DNA from: an uncultured Alphaproteobacteria bacterium
GTDB lineage: Bacteria > Pseudomonadota > Alphaproteobacteria > Micropepsales > Micropepsaceae
DNA: 64,000 nt
Assembly: GCA_903897605.1 (NCBI GenBank)
Contig: CAIUCH010000031.1
Span: 1-64,000 of the forward strand
Direction of reading: 5' to 3'
The notes under the pieces were generated by a model. It was not told the DNA's origin, did not search any database, and saw nothing but the letters and a program-made list of their open reading frames with translations. Below are positions 47,146 through 56,913 of this stretch, one piece after another. Both the position numbers and the translations under genes were made by a program. Position 1 is the stretch's first letter, and each line of letters begins with the position of its first letter.

Positions 47146-47910
47146 ATGACGAGATTTCTGCGCGCCCTGGCCGCGAGTTTGTTGCTGGCGCTGACGCCGC
47201 TGCCGGCCTTTGCCGCCGATGTCACGGTATTCGGCGCCGCCTCGCTGTCGGATGCCCTGAAGGAGATCGCCGCCGATTACCAGAAGCAGAGCGGCAAGCA
47301 GGTGGCGGTGTCGCTGGCGGCCTCCTCAGTGCTGGCGCGCCAGATCGAAGCGTCAGGCGGCGCGGATGTCTTTATCTCCGCCGATCTCGACTGGATGGAT
47401 TATCTCGACAACAAGGGCCTGATCCAGCACGACACCCGCGAGAACCTGCTGGGCAACCGGCTGGTGCTGGTGGCGGGCAAGGATGTCAGCACCAACATTA
47501 CAATCGCGCCACATTTCGATCTGCTGGGCGCGCTCAAGGGCGGTCGTCTCGCCATGGCCGATCCGGATTCGGTGCCTGCGGGCAAATATGGCCGCACCGC
47601 GCTGATATCGCTGGGTGCGTGGAATGGCGTGGTCAATCATGTGGTGAATGCCGAGAATGTGCGGGTGGCGCTGGCCTACGTGTCGCGTGGGGAAGCGCCC
47701 TTGGGCATCGTCTATGAAACAGATGCCAAGGCGGATGCGAATGTGAGAACCGTGGGCGTCATTCCGGACAACAGCCATCAGCCAATTCTGTATCCTGCCG
47801 CGCTGGTCAAGGACGCCAAGCCGGAAGCGCGCACCTTCCTGGCCTATCTGGCGTCGCCCGCGGCGCGTGCGGTATTTGAGAAAGACGGCTTTACGTTTCT
47901 GGTCAAATAA
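47146..47910 (+). CDS. modA: Molybdate ABC transporter substrate-binding protein (ModA)
   Basis: A 254-residue periplasmic protein with signal peptide LAASLLLALTPLPAFAADV. DVTVFGAASLSDALKEIAADYQKQSGKQVAVSLAASSVLARQIEASGGADVFISAD is the classic ModA domain-one ligand pattern. It ends with ARTFLAYLASPAARAVFEKDGFTFL. It captures molybdate or tungstate for ModBC. No modB or modC follows, so the permease must be encoded elsewhere. It lies opposite the modE-like gene. Confidence 0.94.
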   Translation: MTRFLRALAASLLLALTPLPAFAADVTVFGAASLSDALKEIAADYQKQSGKQVAVSLAASSVLARQIEASGGADVFISADLDWMDYLDNKGLIQHDTRENLLGNRLVLVAGKDVSTNITIAPHFDLLGALKGGRLAMADPDSVPAGKYGRTALISLGAWNGVVNHVVNAENVRVALAYVSRGEAPLGIVYETDAKADANVRTVGVIPDNSHQPILYPAALVKDAKPEARTFLAYLASPAARAVFEKDGFTFLVK

Positions 47911-47972
47911 CGCCGGGAATGAGAAGAAGAAATCCGGCTGACGACCAGCCACACGTGACTTGAGGGGACAAT

Positions 47973-49616
47973 ATGAGACGGATTCTTTTGATGAGCGCCG
48001 CCGCCGCCATGATGGCCGCCGCAGCGCCTTCGGCTTTCGCCGCCGACGACAGCGCGGTGATGAAGCGCCTGGATCAGATGCAGAAGATGATCGATGCGCA
48101 GCAGAAGCAGATCGAATCGCAGAAGCAGGAAATCGGCGGCTTGAACCGCGCCCTGGGCCGCAAGGGCATCACGGTGCCCGCGCCGGAACCTGTCGCGACA
48201 CCTGTCCCTGCCGCACCGCCCGCGCCGTCGCCGATGATCGAGACCCGGCTGCAACAGCAAGATCAGAAGATCGACGATGTGGTGGCGAAATTCGCCGCCG
48301 AACAGGATGCGCGCCGTTTCGCCACCCAGGAACAGGCGGTGCCCAGCGTCGCCAATGGCCGCTTGCAGATCGCGTCAGCCGATGGCCGTTTCACGGCGGC
48401 GCTGCGCGCCACCGTGCAATACGACATGGGCTATTACATGCAGGGCAACCATGCCCGCACGCTTGCCACCGGTCCCGATCTTTCCAGCGGCAACAATTTT
48501 CGCCGCGCCCAACTGGGTCTTCAAGGCAAGGTGTTCGGCGACTGGTCCTATTACGTCAATATCGATTACGGCTCGGGCGGCTCGACCGGCACGGAAACGC
48601 CGGGCCATGTCCAGCAGGCCTATATCGAATATGACGGACTGGCGCCGTTCGTCTTCCGCGTCGGGGCGCATCCGCCATCCGTTGGCCTTGATGATTCCTA
48701 TGCCTCCACCGATCAGTTGCTGCTGGAGCGTTCTGCGCCAGGTGATCTGACCCGCAACATGGCGGGCGGCGACGGCCGCGATTCCCTTGAACTGGTTTAC
48801 CAGGGCGACAGTCTCTATGGCAGCTTCGCCTATACCGGCGACAAGGTGCAGGAGACCACTTTCCTGTTCGACGAACAGCAGGCGATCGTGGCGCGCGTCA
48901 ATTATTCCCCGGTCGCCAATGCCGATTGGCGCTGGGTGGTGAGCTTGGCCGGCACCGATGTGTTCCGCCCCGGCGATTCAACATCAGCATTGAACTCCCC
49001 CCGGACCTTCACGCTGTCCAATCCGCCGGAACTGAACGTGGATGACAACAGCACCAAGCTCGTCAATTCCGGTACAATCGCCAATGTCACCGACGCCTGG
49101 GCGTGGAATCTGGAAAGTGCCGTCACTTATGACAATTTCCTGACTCAGGCCGGCTACTTCAAATACGGCGTCGACCAGCGCGGAATCACAACTCTGCGCG
49201 GCTTGGGCTTCAATGGCTGGTATGCGGAAGCAAGCTGGGTTCTTACCGGTGAAAGCCGTGGCTGGTCGGCCGCCAATGCTTCTTTCACCAATCCCAAGCC
49301 GCGGGTCAATTTCTCGGCCGATGGCGGCGGCTGGGGTGCCTGGGAATTGGCCGGGCGGTTCAGCACGCTCGATCTCAACGACAATCAAGGCGTGATCGGC
49401 GGGGCGCTACCGGCCGGCGGCTTGCGCGGCGGCGAGCAGCGCATCGGCACCCTCGGCATCAACTGGTATCCCAACCAGGTGCTGAAATTCACTTTGCAGG
49501 CGCAGAATGTTCAGGCGAGCAAGATCGGTACCACCGCCGTGGCGCCGATCACGGCCAACGCCAATCTGGGCCAGAATTTCAACACCATCGCATTCCGGTC
49601 CCAGCTCGCGTTCTGA
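47973..49616 (+). CDS. OprO/OprP-type porin
   Basis: A 547-residue outer-membrane protein with a signal peptide (MSAAAAMMAAAAPSAFA). A short helical stretch (MKRLDQMQKMIDAQQKQIESQKQEIGG) precedes Pro-rich linker and a 16-strand-like barrel: FRRAQLGLQGKVFGDWSYYVNIDYGSGGST, YIEYDGLAPFVFRVGAHPPSVGLDDSYAS and the last strand NFNTIAFRSQLAF. It matches phosphate-selective porins O and P. pstCAB lies 2.1 kb away, fitting phosphate uptake. A strong terminator follows. Confidence 0.86.
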   Translation: MRRILLMSAAAAMMAAAAPSAFAADDSAVMKRLDQMQKMIDAQQKQIESQKQEIGGLNRALGRKGITVPAPEPVATPVPAAPPAPSPMIETRLQQQDQKIDDVVAKFAAEQDARRFATQEQAVPSVANGRLQIASADGRFTAALRATVQYDMGYYMQGNHARTLATGPDLSSGNNFRRAQLGLQGKVFGDWSYYVNIDYGSGGSTGTETPGHVQQAYIEYDGLAPFVFRVGAHPPSVGLDDSYASTDQLLLERSAPGDLTRNMAGGDGRDSLELVYQGDSLYGSFAYTGDKVQETTFLFDEQQAIVARVNYSPVANADWRWVVSLAGTDVFRPGDSTSALNSPRTFTLSNPPELNVDDNSTKLVNSGTIANVTDAWAWNLESAVTYDNFLTQAGYFKYGVDQRGITTLRGLGFNGWYAEASWVLTGESRGWSAANASFTNPKPRVNFSADGGGWGAWELAGRFSTLDLNDNQGVIGGALPAGGLRGGEQRIGTLGINWYPNQVLKFTLQAQNVQASKIGTTAVAPITANANLGQNFNTIAFRSQLAF

Positions 49617-49637
49617 GCCGACTTAGACTTTGCCAAA

Positions 49638-49668
49638 GGGGGCGGTGCATTGCGCCGCCCCCTTTTTT
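49638..49668 (+). terminator. Strong intrinsic terminator after the porin
   Basis: GGGGGCGG and CCGCCCCC form a perfect 8-bp stem around a 9-nt loop, followed directly by six T bases. It isolates the porin from the cupin gene. Confidence 0.9.
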
Positions 49669-49708
49669 GCGCCTAGCATCGCGCATCAGACCTATTCGGG
49701 AGGCAATC

Positions 49709-50161
49709 ATGCGTCTTTTCCGTATCGCGCTTGGCGGCGCGGCATTCCTCGTTTGCATGGCCGCCGCGTCCGCCCAGAACAGCAAGCCAGATCCGGCCCA
49801 TATCGTCTTTACATTGCCCAAGGACATTGCGTGGAAGTCCGGCGACGGCTCCGACCAGGCGGTGATCTTCGGCGATCCCGGCAAGCCGGGCCTTTACGGC
49901 ATCCTGATCCGCTGGAAGCCGGGGCATTTCAGCCGCCCGCATTTCCACAGCAGCGACCGCTACGCCTATGTCATATCGGGCACCTGGTGGGTGAGTTCGA
50001 GTGACACCTACGATATCTCCAAGACCTATCCCATGCCCGCCGGCAGCGTGGTCACCGACCTGGCGGGAACCGTGCATTATGATGGCGCCAAGGATACGGA
50101 AGCCTTATTGGAGCTGGTCGGAATGGGCCCAGTGACGACCACGCCGGCGGAAAAAAAGTAG
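49709..50161 (+). CDS. Secreted cupin-domain protein
   Basis: A 150-residue protein starting at ATG 49709 after GGGAGG. The signal peptide ends AAASA. The cupin core is GILIRWKPGHFSRPHFHSSDRYAYVISGTWW (HxH ... and YVISGTW), then AGSVVTDLAGTVHYDGAKDTEALLELVG, with the metal-binding His pair and a second His. It is probably a periplasmic metal-dependent enzyme or sensor. It is 19 bp ahead of the symporter gene. Confidence 0.85.
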   Translation: MRLFRIALGGAAFLVCMAAASAQNSKPDPAHIVFTLPKDIAWKSGDGSDQAVIFGDPGKPGLYGILIRWKPGHFSRPHFHSSDRYAYVISGTWWVSSSDTYDISKTYPMPAGSVVTDLAGTVHYDGAKDTEALLELVGMGPVTTTPAEKK

Positions 50162-50180
50162 ACAAGGGATTTTGGGGGGC

Positions 50181-51743
50181 ATGGCGCACGGACTTGAGGC
50201 CGATCCCGTCACCGTGACGGTATTCCTGTTGCTGTTCGTGGGCGTGGCGGGTGCGGGATTGTTTGCCGCCCGTTGGCGCCGGGGCGATCTTTCGCAATTG
50301 ACCGAATGGGGACTTGGCGGGCGGCGCTTCGGCACGCTCATCACCTGGTTCCTGCTCGGCGGTGACCTCTACACCGCCTATACGTTTATCGCCGTGCCGG
50401 CCTTGATGTTCGGCGCCGGCGCGACCGGCTTCTTCGCCATTCCCTATGGCATGCTGGCCTACCCGCTTCTGTTCATCGGTTTTTCCAGATTGTGGTCGGT
50501 GGCACAGCGCCATGGCTATGTCACCGCCGCCGATTTCGTGCGTGGCCGTTTCGGCTCACGCAGCCTGGCATTGGCGGTGGCGCTTACCGGCATTGCCGCC
50601 ACCATTCCCTATATCGCGCTGCAACTGTTCGGATTGCAGGTGGTGATCGCGGCCCTTGGGATCCAGACTCTGCCTGGCCTGTCGGCGATTCCCAACCTGC
50701 CGCTCCTGATCGCTTTCCTGTTCCTGGCCTTCTACACCTATTCCAGCGGACTGCGCGGTTCCGCCCTGATCGCCATCGCCAAGGATTTGCTCGTCTACAC
50801 CACCGTCATCGCCGCGATCATCGTGATTCCCATCGAACTGGGCGGTTACGGCAAGATCTTCGCCAGCATCGATCCCAAGCTTTTGCTGTTGCCGCATAGC
50901 ACGCCGACCAATCTGGGCGGCGGTTTTGCTTATTCCTCGCTGGCGCTGGGCTCCATATTGGCGCTGTTTCTGTATCCCCACGCCACCACCGGGATGCTGT
51001 CGGCGGGCAGCCGCGACGTGGTCGAGCGCAATTCCATCATCCTGCCGATCTATTCCTTCGCCTTGGCGTTGATTGCGCTATTGGGCTTCATGGCGGTGGC
51101 GGCGGGGGTGAAAGCGATGCCGGGTTTTGCTCCCGGCTTTGCCCACTTCGGCAACAATTTCGCGGTGCCGGCCCTGTTCCTCTCCATGTTTCCCAACTGG
51201 TTCGCGGGTATTGCATTCGCCGCCATCGGCGTTGGGGCGCTGGTGCCGGCCGCGATCATGTCCATCGCCTGCGGCAATCTCTTCACCCGCAATATCTATC
51301 GCGACTTCATCGATCCCAACTGCACGCCGGAGCGCGAAGCACGTGCCGCCAAGATCGCGGCCTTTGTGGTCAAGCTGGGGGCGCTGTTCTTCGTGCTGGC
51401 CCTGAAAAGCTCCTATGCCATCGAGCTGCAATTGCTGGGCGGCATCTGGATCTGCCAGACCGTGCCGGCGGTGCTGGTGGCGCTGTTCACCCGCGCCATG
51501 CATCCGATGGCGCTTTTGATCGGCTGGGCTTGCGGCATCGCCGCCGGCACCGCGATGGCCTGGAGCCTGGAACTCAAAAGCTCGGTCTATGTGCTGCACA
51601 TCTTCGGCGTGGCGGTACCGTGCTACGCCGCGCTGAGCGCATTGGCGCTCAATCTCACCGTCGGGATTGTGCTGAGCTTGGTGTTCAACGCGCTTTCGTC
51701 GGGCAGCAAGCCCGACGAAACCGTGGCAGCGGATTATGTCTAG
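50181..51743 (+). CDS. Sodium:solute symporter family transporter
   Basis: A 520-residue SSS-family permease with about 13 spans, starting at ATG 50181 after [44 protein letters not shown] and [35 protein letters not shown] are typical. The pattern resembles monocarboxylate/proline-type carriers (MctP). The substrate cannot be assigned. It converges on pstB with a 4-bp overlap. Confidence 0.86.
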   Translation: MAHGLEADPVTVTVFLLLFVGVAGAGLFAARWRRGDLSQLTEWGLGGRRFGTLITWFLLGGDLYTAYTFIAVPALMFGAGATGFFAIPYGMLAYPLLFIGFSRLWSVAQRHGYVTAADFVRGRFGSRSLALAVALTGIAATIPYIALQLFGLQVVIAALGIQTLPGLSAIPNLPLLIAFLFLAFYTYSSGLRGSALIAIAKDLLVYTTVIAAIIVIPIELGGYGKIFASIDPKLLLLPHSTPTNLGGGFAYSSLALGSILALFLYPHATTGMLSAGSRDVVERNSIILPIYSFALALIALLGFMAVAAGVKAMPGFAPGFAHFGNNFAVPALFLSMFPNWFAGIAFAAIGVGALVPAAIMSIACGNLFTRNIYRDFIDPNCTPEREARAAKIAAFVVKLGALFFVLALKSSYAIELQLLGGIWICQTVPAVLVALFTRAMHPMALLIGWACGIAAGTAMAWSLELKSSVYVLHIFGVAVPCYAALSALALNLTVGIVLSLVFNALSSGSKPDETVAADYV

Positions 51744-52522
51744 CCGAAGCGTCCCGTAATATACTGCTCGGTGCGCTTGTTATCGGGCGCAGTGAAGATT
51801 TTCTCCGTGGCGCCATATTCCACCAGCTCGCCCAGATACATAAACGCGGTGTAGTCGGAGGCGCGCGACGCCTGCTGCATGTTGTGGGTGACGATCACGA
51901 TGGTGTATTCGGCCGACAATTCATCGATCAGCTCTTCGATCTTGGCAGTGGAGATCGGATCGAGCGCCGAACAGGGTTCGTCCAGCAGAATGACTTCCGG
52001 GCGCGTCGCCACGGTGCGGGCGATGCAGAGCCGCTGCTGCTGGCCGCCCGATAGCGAAAGACCGGAGGCGTGCAGCTTGTCTTTCACTTCGGTCCAGAGC
52101 GCGGCGCGGGTGAGTGCGTTTTCGACACGCAAGTCCATTTCGGAGCGCGGCAGGCGCTCATAAAGTTTGATGCCGAACGCGACATTGTCATAGATCGACA
52201 TGGGAAATGGCGTCGGCTTCTGGAACACCATCCCGATGCGGGCACGCAGAAGATTGAGATCCTTGACCTTGAGAATGTCCTCACCGTCGAGGGTGATCGC
52301 GCCTTCGGCATGCTGGTTTGGGTAAAGTTCATAGATGCGGTTGATGGCGCGCAGCAACGTGGATTTGCCGCAGCCCGAGGGACCGATGAACGCCGTCACC
52401 TTGCGATCATAGAGCGGCAAGGTGATGTTCTTCAGGGATTTGGTCGCGCCATAGAAGAAGGACAGATCCTGGACATCGATCTTGGTCTTTTCCTGGTGGG
52501 AGATGCCGTTGGCGGAATCCAT
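51740..52522 (-). CDS. pstB: Phosphate ABC transporter ATP-binding protein (PstB)
   Basis: A 260-residue ABC ATPase. [17 protein letters not shown] is Walker [38 protein letters not shown] holds the signature and Walker B, and [28 protein letters not shown] is the PstB-specific end. It powers high-affinity phosphate import with PstC and PstA. No phoU follows, as its stop meets the convergent symporter gene. Confidence 0.97.
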   Translation of the reverse strand: MDSANGISHQEKTKIDVQDLSFFYGATKSLKNITLPLYDRKVTAFIGPSGCGKSTLLRAINRIYELYPNQHAEGAITLDGEDILKVKDLNLLRARIGMVFQKPTPFPMSIYDNVAFGIKLYERLPRSEMDLRVENALTRAALWTEVKDKLHASGLSLSGGQQQRLCIARTVATRPEVILLDEPCSALDPISTAKIEELIDELSAEYTIVIVTHNMQQASRASDYTAFMYLGELVEYGATEKIFTAPDNKRTEQYITGRFG

Positions 52523-52526
52523 AAGA

Positions 52527-53372
52527 TCAGTTCCGTTTGGTTTCGAGCAGGCGGGCGATAATGGAAAGAGTCAGTACCGTGGCGGTGACCAGCAGCGCGC
52601 CGGCCCAGGCCAGCTTGTGCCAGTCGTCATAGGGCGACAGCGCATATTGGAAGATCACCGCCGGCAGCGATGCCATCGGCGCATTGAAGTTGGTGGTGAG
52701 GAATTGGTTGTTGAGCGCGGTGAACAATAACGGCGCGGTCTCGCCGGATATGCGGGCGACCGCCAGCAGCACGCCAGTGACGATGCCCGCCTGGGCCGCC
52801 TTCCAGGTCACGCTGCGAATGACAAAGCTCATCGGCGCGCCCAGTGCGCTGGCGGCCTCGCGCAAGCCACCCGGCACCAGGATCAGCATGTTCTCGGTGG
52901 TGCGCACCACCACCGGGATCACGATCACCATCAAGGACAGTGCGCCAGCCCAAGCCGAGAAATGACCCATCGGCAACACCACGATCTCATAGATGAACAG
53001 GCCGGTGACAATGGACGGGGCGGAAAGAAGAATGTCGTTCACGAAGCGAACGACGAATGCAAAGCGGGTATGCTTGCCATATTCGGCGAGATAAGTGCCG
53101 GCGAAGAGCCCAATGGGCGTGCCGAAAAACACCGCCATCCCGCTCATCAGCACACTGCCCAGAATGGCGTTCGAAAGACCGCCCGGCTGGCCGGGCGGCG
53201 GCGTCGATTGGGTGAAGAGAATCGGCGAGAGCGCCGAAAAGCCCTCGGACAACAGGGCGGAAAGAATGAACCCCAGCCAGACCAGGCCGAAGAGAGCGGC
53301 AGAAACCGACAAGGTGGTGAAAATGCCGTTGGTGATGCGGCGGCGAAGATAAAGCATTTCCGACGGGCTCAT
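52527..53372 (-). CDS. pstA: Phosphate ABC transporter permease PstA
   Basis: A 281-residue permease starting [18 protein letters not shown] at 53372, overlapping the pstC stop (ATGA). Six spans; [17 protein letters not shown] is the ABC-permease loop, and [46 protein letters not shown] is the EAA loop region. It partners with PstC. The upstream open frame lies inside pstC. Confidence 0.94.
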   Translation of the reverse strand: MSPSEMLYLRRRITNGIFTTLSVSAALFGLVWLGFILSALLSEGFSALSPILFTQSTPPPGQPGGLSNAILGSVLMSGMAVFFGTPIGLFAGTYLAEYGKHTRFAFVVRFVNDILLSAPSIVTGLFIYEIVVLPMGHFSAWAGALSLMVIVIPVVVRTTENMLILVPGGLREAASALGAPMSFVIRSVTWKAAQAGIVTGVLLAVARISGETAPLLFTALNNQFLTTNFNAPMASLPAVIFQYALSPYDDWHKLAWAGALLVTATVLTLSIIARLLETKRN

Positions 53373-54364
53373 TTGGTGCTTGCCTGCCGTTCCAGCGTGC
53401 GCAGCATCAATTGCGCGCAAGCCAGCACGATGAAGGTAATGAAGAAGAGGATCAGGCCGAGCGATATCAGCGAGGAGGTGTAGAGCGCGCCGGTTGCCTC
53501 GGTGAATTCGTTGGCGATGGTGGCGGAAATGGTGGTGCCCGGGGCGAACAGGGACGAATCGATGGTGTGGGCGTTACCGATCACGAATGTGACCGCCATG
53601 GTTTCACCCAGCGCACGGCCCAGCGCCAACATCCCGCCGCCCACCACGCCCGAGCGCGCATAGGGCAGCACGACGCGCCACATCACTTCCCAGGTGGTGC
53701 ATCCCAGGCCGTAGGTCGCTTCCTTCAACATGGTCGGCACGGTCTCGAAGACATCGCGCGTCACCGCTGAGATGAAAGGAAGGATCATGATCGAAAGAAT
53801 CAGGCTGGCGGTGAAGATGCCGATGCCATAGGGGGCGCCGCCGAACAGGGTGCCGATCAGGGGAATGCCAGCGGTGGCGTCGATGATCGGCTGCTGCACA
53901 TGGGCCTGAAACCAGGGCGCGAACACGAACAGCCCCCAGATGCCGTAGATGATGGAAGGAATGCCCGCCAGCAATTCGATGGCGATACCAATCGGACGGC
54001 GCAATGGACGCGGACACAGTTCGGTCAGGAAGATCGCCACGCCGATGCCGATTGGAACCGCAAGGATCATTGCCAGCGCCGACGTCACCAGGGTGCCATA
54101 GATCGAAGGCAGTCCGCCAAACCTGTTCGCGGTCGGATCCCAGGCGCTTGAGGTCAGAAAGGAAAAGCCGAAAGCCTTAAAAGCGGGAATGGAGCCGATC
54201 ACCAAAGAGGCAATGACCCCCAGGAAGATCAACAGAACAGTGGCCGCTGCCGCCAGGGTGAGAAAATGAAAGCGGGCGTCGCCACGGCTGGCGCGGCGCG
54301 TGACTTCCGCGCGGGTGGCCAGATCGGCGATGGCGTTTGCTTCGGTCAAGGCGATATCGGCCAT
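53369..54364 (-). CDS. pstC: Phosphate ABC transporter permease PstC
   Basis: A 331-residue permease. About 30 cytoplasmic residues precede six spans. [50 protein letters not shown] and [51 protein letters not shown] are PstC hallmarks. It is the first gene of pstCAB here; no pstS lies upstream, where a divergent hybrid kinase is found instead. A possible Pho box lies 60 bp above the start. Confidence 0.95.
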   Translation of the reverse strand: MADIALTEANAIADLATRAEVTRRASRGDARFHFLTLAAAATVLLIFLGVIASLVIGSIPAFKAFGFSFLTSSAWDPTANRFGGLPSIYGTLVTSALAMILAVPIGIGVAIFLTELCPRPLRRPIGIAIELLAGIPSIIYGIWGLFVFAPWFQAHVQQPIIDATAGIPLIGTLFGGAPYGIGIFTASLILSIMILPFISAVTRDVFETVPTMLKEATYGLGCTTWEVMWRVVLPYARSGVVGGGMLALGRALGETMAVTFVIGNAHTIDSSLFAPGTTISATIANEFTEATGALYTSSLISLGLILFFITFIVLACAQLMLRTLERQASTK

Positions 54365-54630
54365 AAATCATGAAGCCTGTTGGGCGATCGAGTGCCAATT
54401 CACATGGCTCTCACGCCACGAACATCACAGTTCTGCAAAGCTTTTGTGACGGCAAGGGCGGCAATTGCCAGGCCCTATCTAAACTACTGATAATAAAAGA
54501 ATATATGCCATTTTGACGAACGCTGGGCCTGCGGATGGCTTAATCGACGCTAACCAAGGAACTTTAAGCTTTTTTGGGTGTGCGGTCAAAATAAGGCAGG
54601 AAAACCAGAAAACGGAAAGACGTAGGCCAC
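54365..54630. other. Intergenic region between pstC and the hybrid kinase
   Basis: A 266-bp divergent promoter region. Apart from the candidate Pho box, an AT-rich stretch near 54484-54513 (CTACTGATAATAAAAGAATA) may be a promoter for the kinase. No gene is seen. Confidence 0.4.
54424..54452 (-). promoter_or_regulatory. Candidate Pho box upstream of pstC
   Basis: On the minus strand CCGTCAC, then after 22 bases CTGTGAT, resemble the half-site CTGTCAT with 11-bp periodicity. The middle copy (GCTTTGC) is poor. It lies about 60 bp upstream of pstC. Confidence 0.35.
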
Positions 54631-56913
54631 GTGACGGCGGCACGGGTGATCAGGGCTGTATTCGGAGCAATCGCGGGCCTGATGCTCATCCTGGCCGTCG
54701 GCGACATCATATGGTCAGGCCATCTGACCATCATGTCGCCCACCAACTTCGGCGCCCTGCTGGCCATGGCCCTGGCCTTTCTGATTTCCAATCTTCTCAA
54801 TGCCCGCGAGCGCGACAAATTACTGACCCGCCAGGCAGGCGAAATGCGCGCGGCCGCGCATCGGCTGGAGAATTCGCTGCGCAATGCCGCGGCGGTGAAT
54901 TCACGGCTCTATCAAAGCGAGCTTCGCTACAAGGGCCTGGTGGATGCACAGGGCGATGCCATTTTCCGGCGCGATGCATCCAGCCGCCTCTCTTATGCCA
55001 ACGACGCCTTTCTCAAAATGTTCGGTCTCGATCCCGCCCAAGCGCTGGGCTATCCCTTCGCGCCCGAGCTGCATCCGGAAAGCCGTGCGCCATTGTTCGG
55101 CAGTTTCGCGGCCGTCGAAACCGGCCGTGGCCGCTTCCATTATGACCAACATGTACGCACCACGTCCGGCTGGCGCTGGATCTCGTGGGAAGATTATGCG
55201 GTGCGCGATGGCTTAGGCCGTCTGGTCGAAGTGCAAAGCGTCGGGCGCGATGTCACCGAGCGCAAGGCCTTGGAAGATGCGCTGACCGAAGCGCGCGACA
55301 ATGCCGAAGCCGCCAGCCGGGCAAAATCCGGATTCCTCGCCACCATGAGTCACGAGATTCGCACACCGATGAACGGCGTGCTGGGCATGGGGCGATTGCT
55401 GCTGGAAACCGATCTGAAACCCGAACAGCGCACTTATGCCGAAGCGATCACCCAGTCGGGCGAGGCGCTTCTCACCCTGATCGGAGATATTCTGGACTTC
55501 TCCAAGATCGAATCCGGCACACTCACGCTTGACGAAGACGAAGTCGAAGTCCGCGCCATGATGGAGGGCGTCGCCGAACTTCTGGGTCCGCGTGCCCATT
55601 CCAAGAATATCGAGATCGCCACCGCCGTGGCCCGCGATGTGCCCCGCGCCATTCGCGTCGACCAGGTGCGCCTGCGTCAGGTGCTGACCAACCTGATGGG
55701 CAACGCCGTCAAATTCACGGAGAAAGGCGGCATCTGCGTCACCGTGACGATGATCCAAGGCCGTGACGGCGCGTTCTTGCGGGTGGAGGTTCGCGACACT
55801 GGCGTCGGCGTGCCGCCGCAGAAGCGCCAGGAGATTTTCCAGGAATTCGTTCAAGCCGATTCCAGTCACGCCCGCAAGTTCGGCGGCTCGGGATTGGGGC
55901 TCGCCATTTCCAAGCGCCTGGTCGAGACCATGGGCGGGGAAATTGGCATCGAAGCGGGGCCAGACAATGGCTCGATCTTCTGGTTCACCTTGCCGGCCGA
56001 CATCGTGGCGCCGGCCAGCCTGGAAAACCTGCCGCTTCAAGGCAAGCGCATCGCGATTGCCAGCCGCAACAAGATTCTGCGCGAAGGCCTGGCGCTTCAG
56101 ATCGAGACCCAGGGCGGCGAAGGCGTCAATTTCTCCCATCTGCCGCCGGGTGGAAGAATTGACGCGGTCCTGATCGATTCCGGCACCGACAGCGCGCCCG
56201 ATCCCCTGGTGCCGCCCGACCTGGCGGTACCCACATTGGTGATGGTGACGCCTGCGGCCCGCTCGCGGTTGCGAGATCTGCGCGCGATGGGTTTTGCCGG
56301 CTATCTGGTCAAACCGGTGCGGGAGGCCTCGCTCTCCGAGCAATTGAATCTCTGGCTGACGCCGCCGCATGGCCTTCCGGCGATTGCCGCCGCTTCTTCC
56401 CCCGCTGCCGCGCCAGAGACGCCGGATCCCGCCGCGATCGCGCCGCCATCGATCGCAACCGAGCCGGAACCGCCGCCGCTGGTCTGCGGCAAGGCTTCGA
56501 TCGAGACCGGTCTCAAGATTCTGCTGGCCGAGGACAATCCGGTGAACGCGCTTCTGATCCGCGAATTGCTGCGCCGGCGCGGCCATCAAGTCAGGGAAGT
56601 CACCACCGGCACCGGCGCCCTCAGCGCGATGGAAAGTGAAGACTTCGACCTTTTGCTCACCGACATCCATATGCCGGGCATGGATGGTGTCGAAGCCACG
56701 CGCGCGATCCGGGCGATGGAGCGAAGAAATCTGCGTCCACGAACACCCATCGTGGCGCTGACGGCCGATGCAATGGAGACCGGCAAGCGTGCCTGCCGGG
56801 AGGCCGGCATGGACGGCTTCCTCACCAAGCCAGTCGATCCCGCCGAACTCGAAGAGATGTTCCGGGGGCTGTTTCCTTCCCAGGATGGACTGCCGCATAA
56901 TGCGGCGGCATGA
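54631..56913 (+). CDS. Hybrid sensor histidine kinase, PAS-HisKA-HATPase-REC-REC
   Basis: A 760-residue kinase. Two membrane helices are near residues 8-28 and 37-57, then a coiled coil and a PAS domain (95-212). The HisKA box is FLATMSHEIRTPMNGVLGM with His241, and the ATPase has NLMGNAVKFTEKGG and DTGVGVPP...GGSGLGLAISKRLVETMGG. A first receiver domain is degenerate (IDSGTDSA in place of the acidic phospho-site). The second has LLAEDNPVNALLIREL and DIHMPGMDG with Asp678. The next gene overlaps it by 4 bp. GTG 54631 is the likely start. Confidence 0.9.
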   Translation: MTAARVIRAVFGAIAGLMLILAVGDIIWSGHLTIMSPTNFGALLAMALAFLISNLLNARERDKLLTRQAGEMRAAAHRLENSLRNAAAVNSRLYQSELRYKGLVDAQGDAIFRRDASSRLSYANDAFLKMFGLDPAQALGYPFAPELHPESRAPLFGSFAAVETGRGRFHYDQHVRTTSGWRWISWEDYAVRDGLGRLVEVQSVGRDVTERKALEDALTEARDNAEAASRAKSGFLATMSHEIRTPMNGVLGMGRLLLETDLKPEQRTYAEAITQSGEALLTLIGDILDFSKIESGTLTLDEDEVEVRAMMEGVAELLGPRAHSKNIEIATAVARDVPRAIRVDQVRLRQVLTNLMGNAVKFTEKGGICVTVTMIQGRDGAFLRVEVRDTGVGVPPQKRQEIFQEFVQADSSHARKFGGSGLGLAISKRLVETMGGEIGIEAGPDNGSIFWFTLPADIVAPASLENLPLQGKRIAIASRNKILREGLALQIETQGGEGVNFSHLPPGGRIDAVLIDSGTDSAPDPLVPPDLAVPTLVMVTPAARSRLRDLRAMGFAGYLVKPVREASLSEQLNLWLTPPHGLPAIAAASSPAAAPETPDPAAIAPPSIATEPEPPPLVCGKASIETGLKILLAEDNPVNALLIRELLRRRGHQVREVTTGTGALSAMESEDFDLLLTDIHMPGMDGVEATRAIRAMERRNLRPRTPIVALTADAMETGKRACREAGMDGFLTKPVDPAELEEMFRGLFPSQDGLPHNAAA

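Noticed and set aside
55213-56898. Minus-strand frame of 561 codons
   Set aside because: It lies opposite the histidine kinase, which carries all catalytic motifs.
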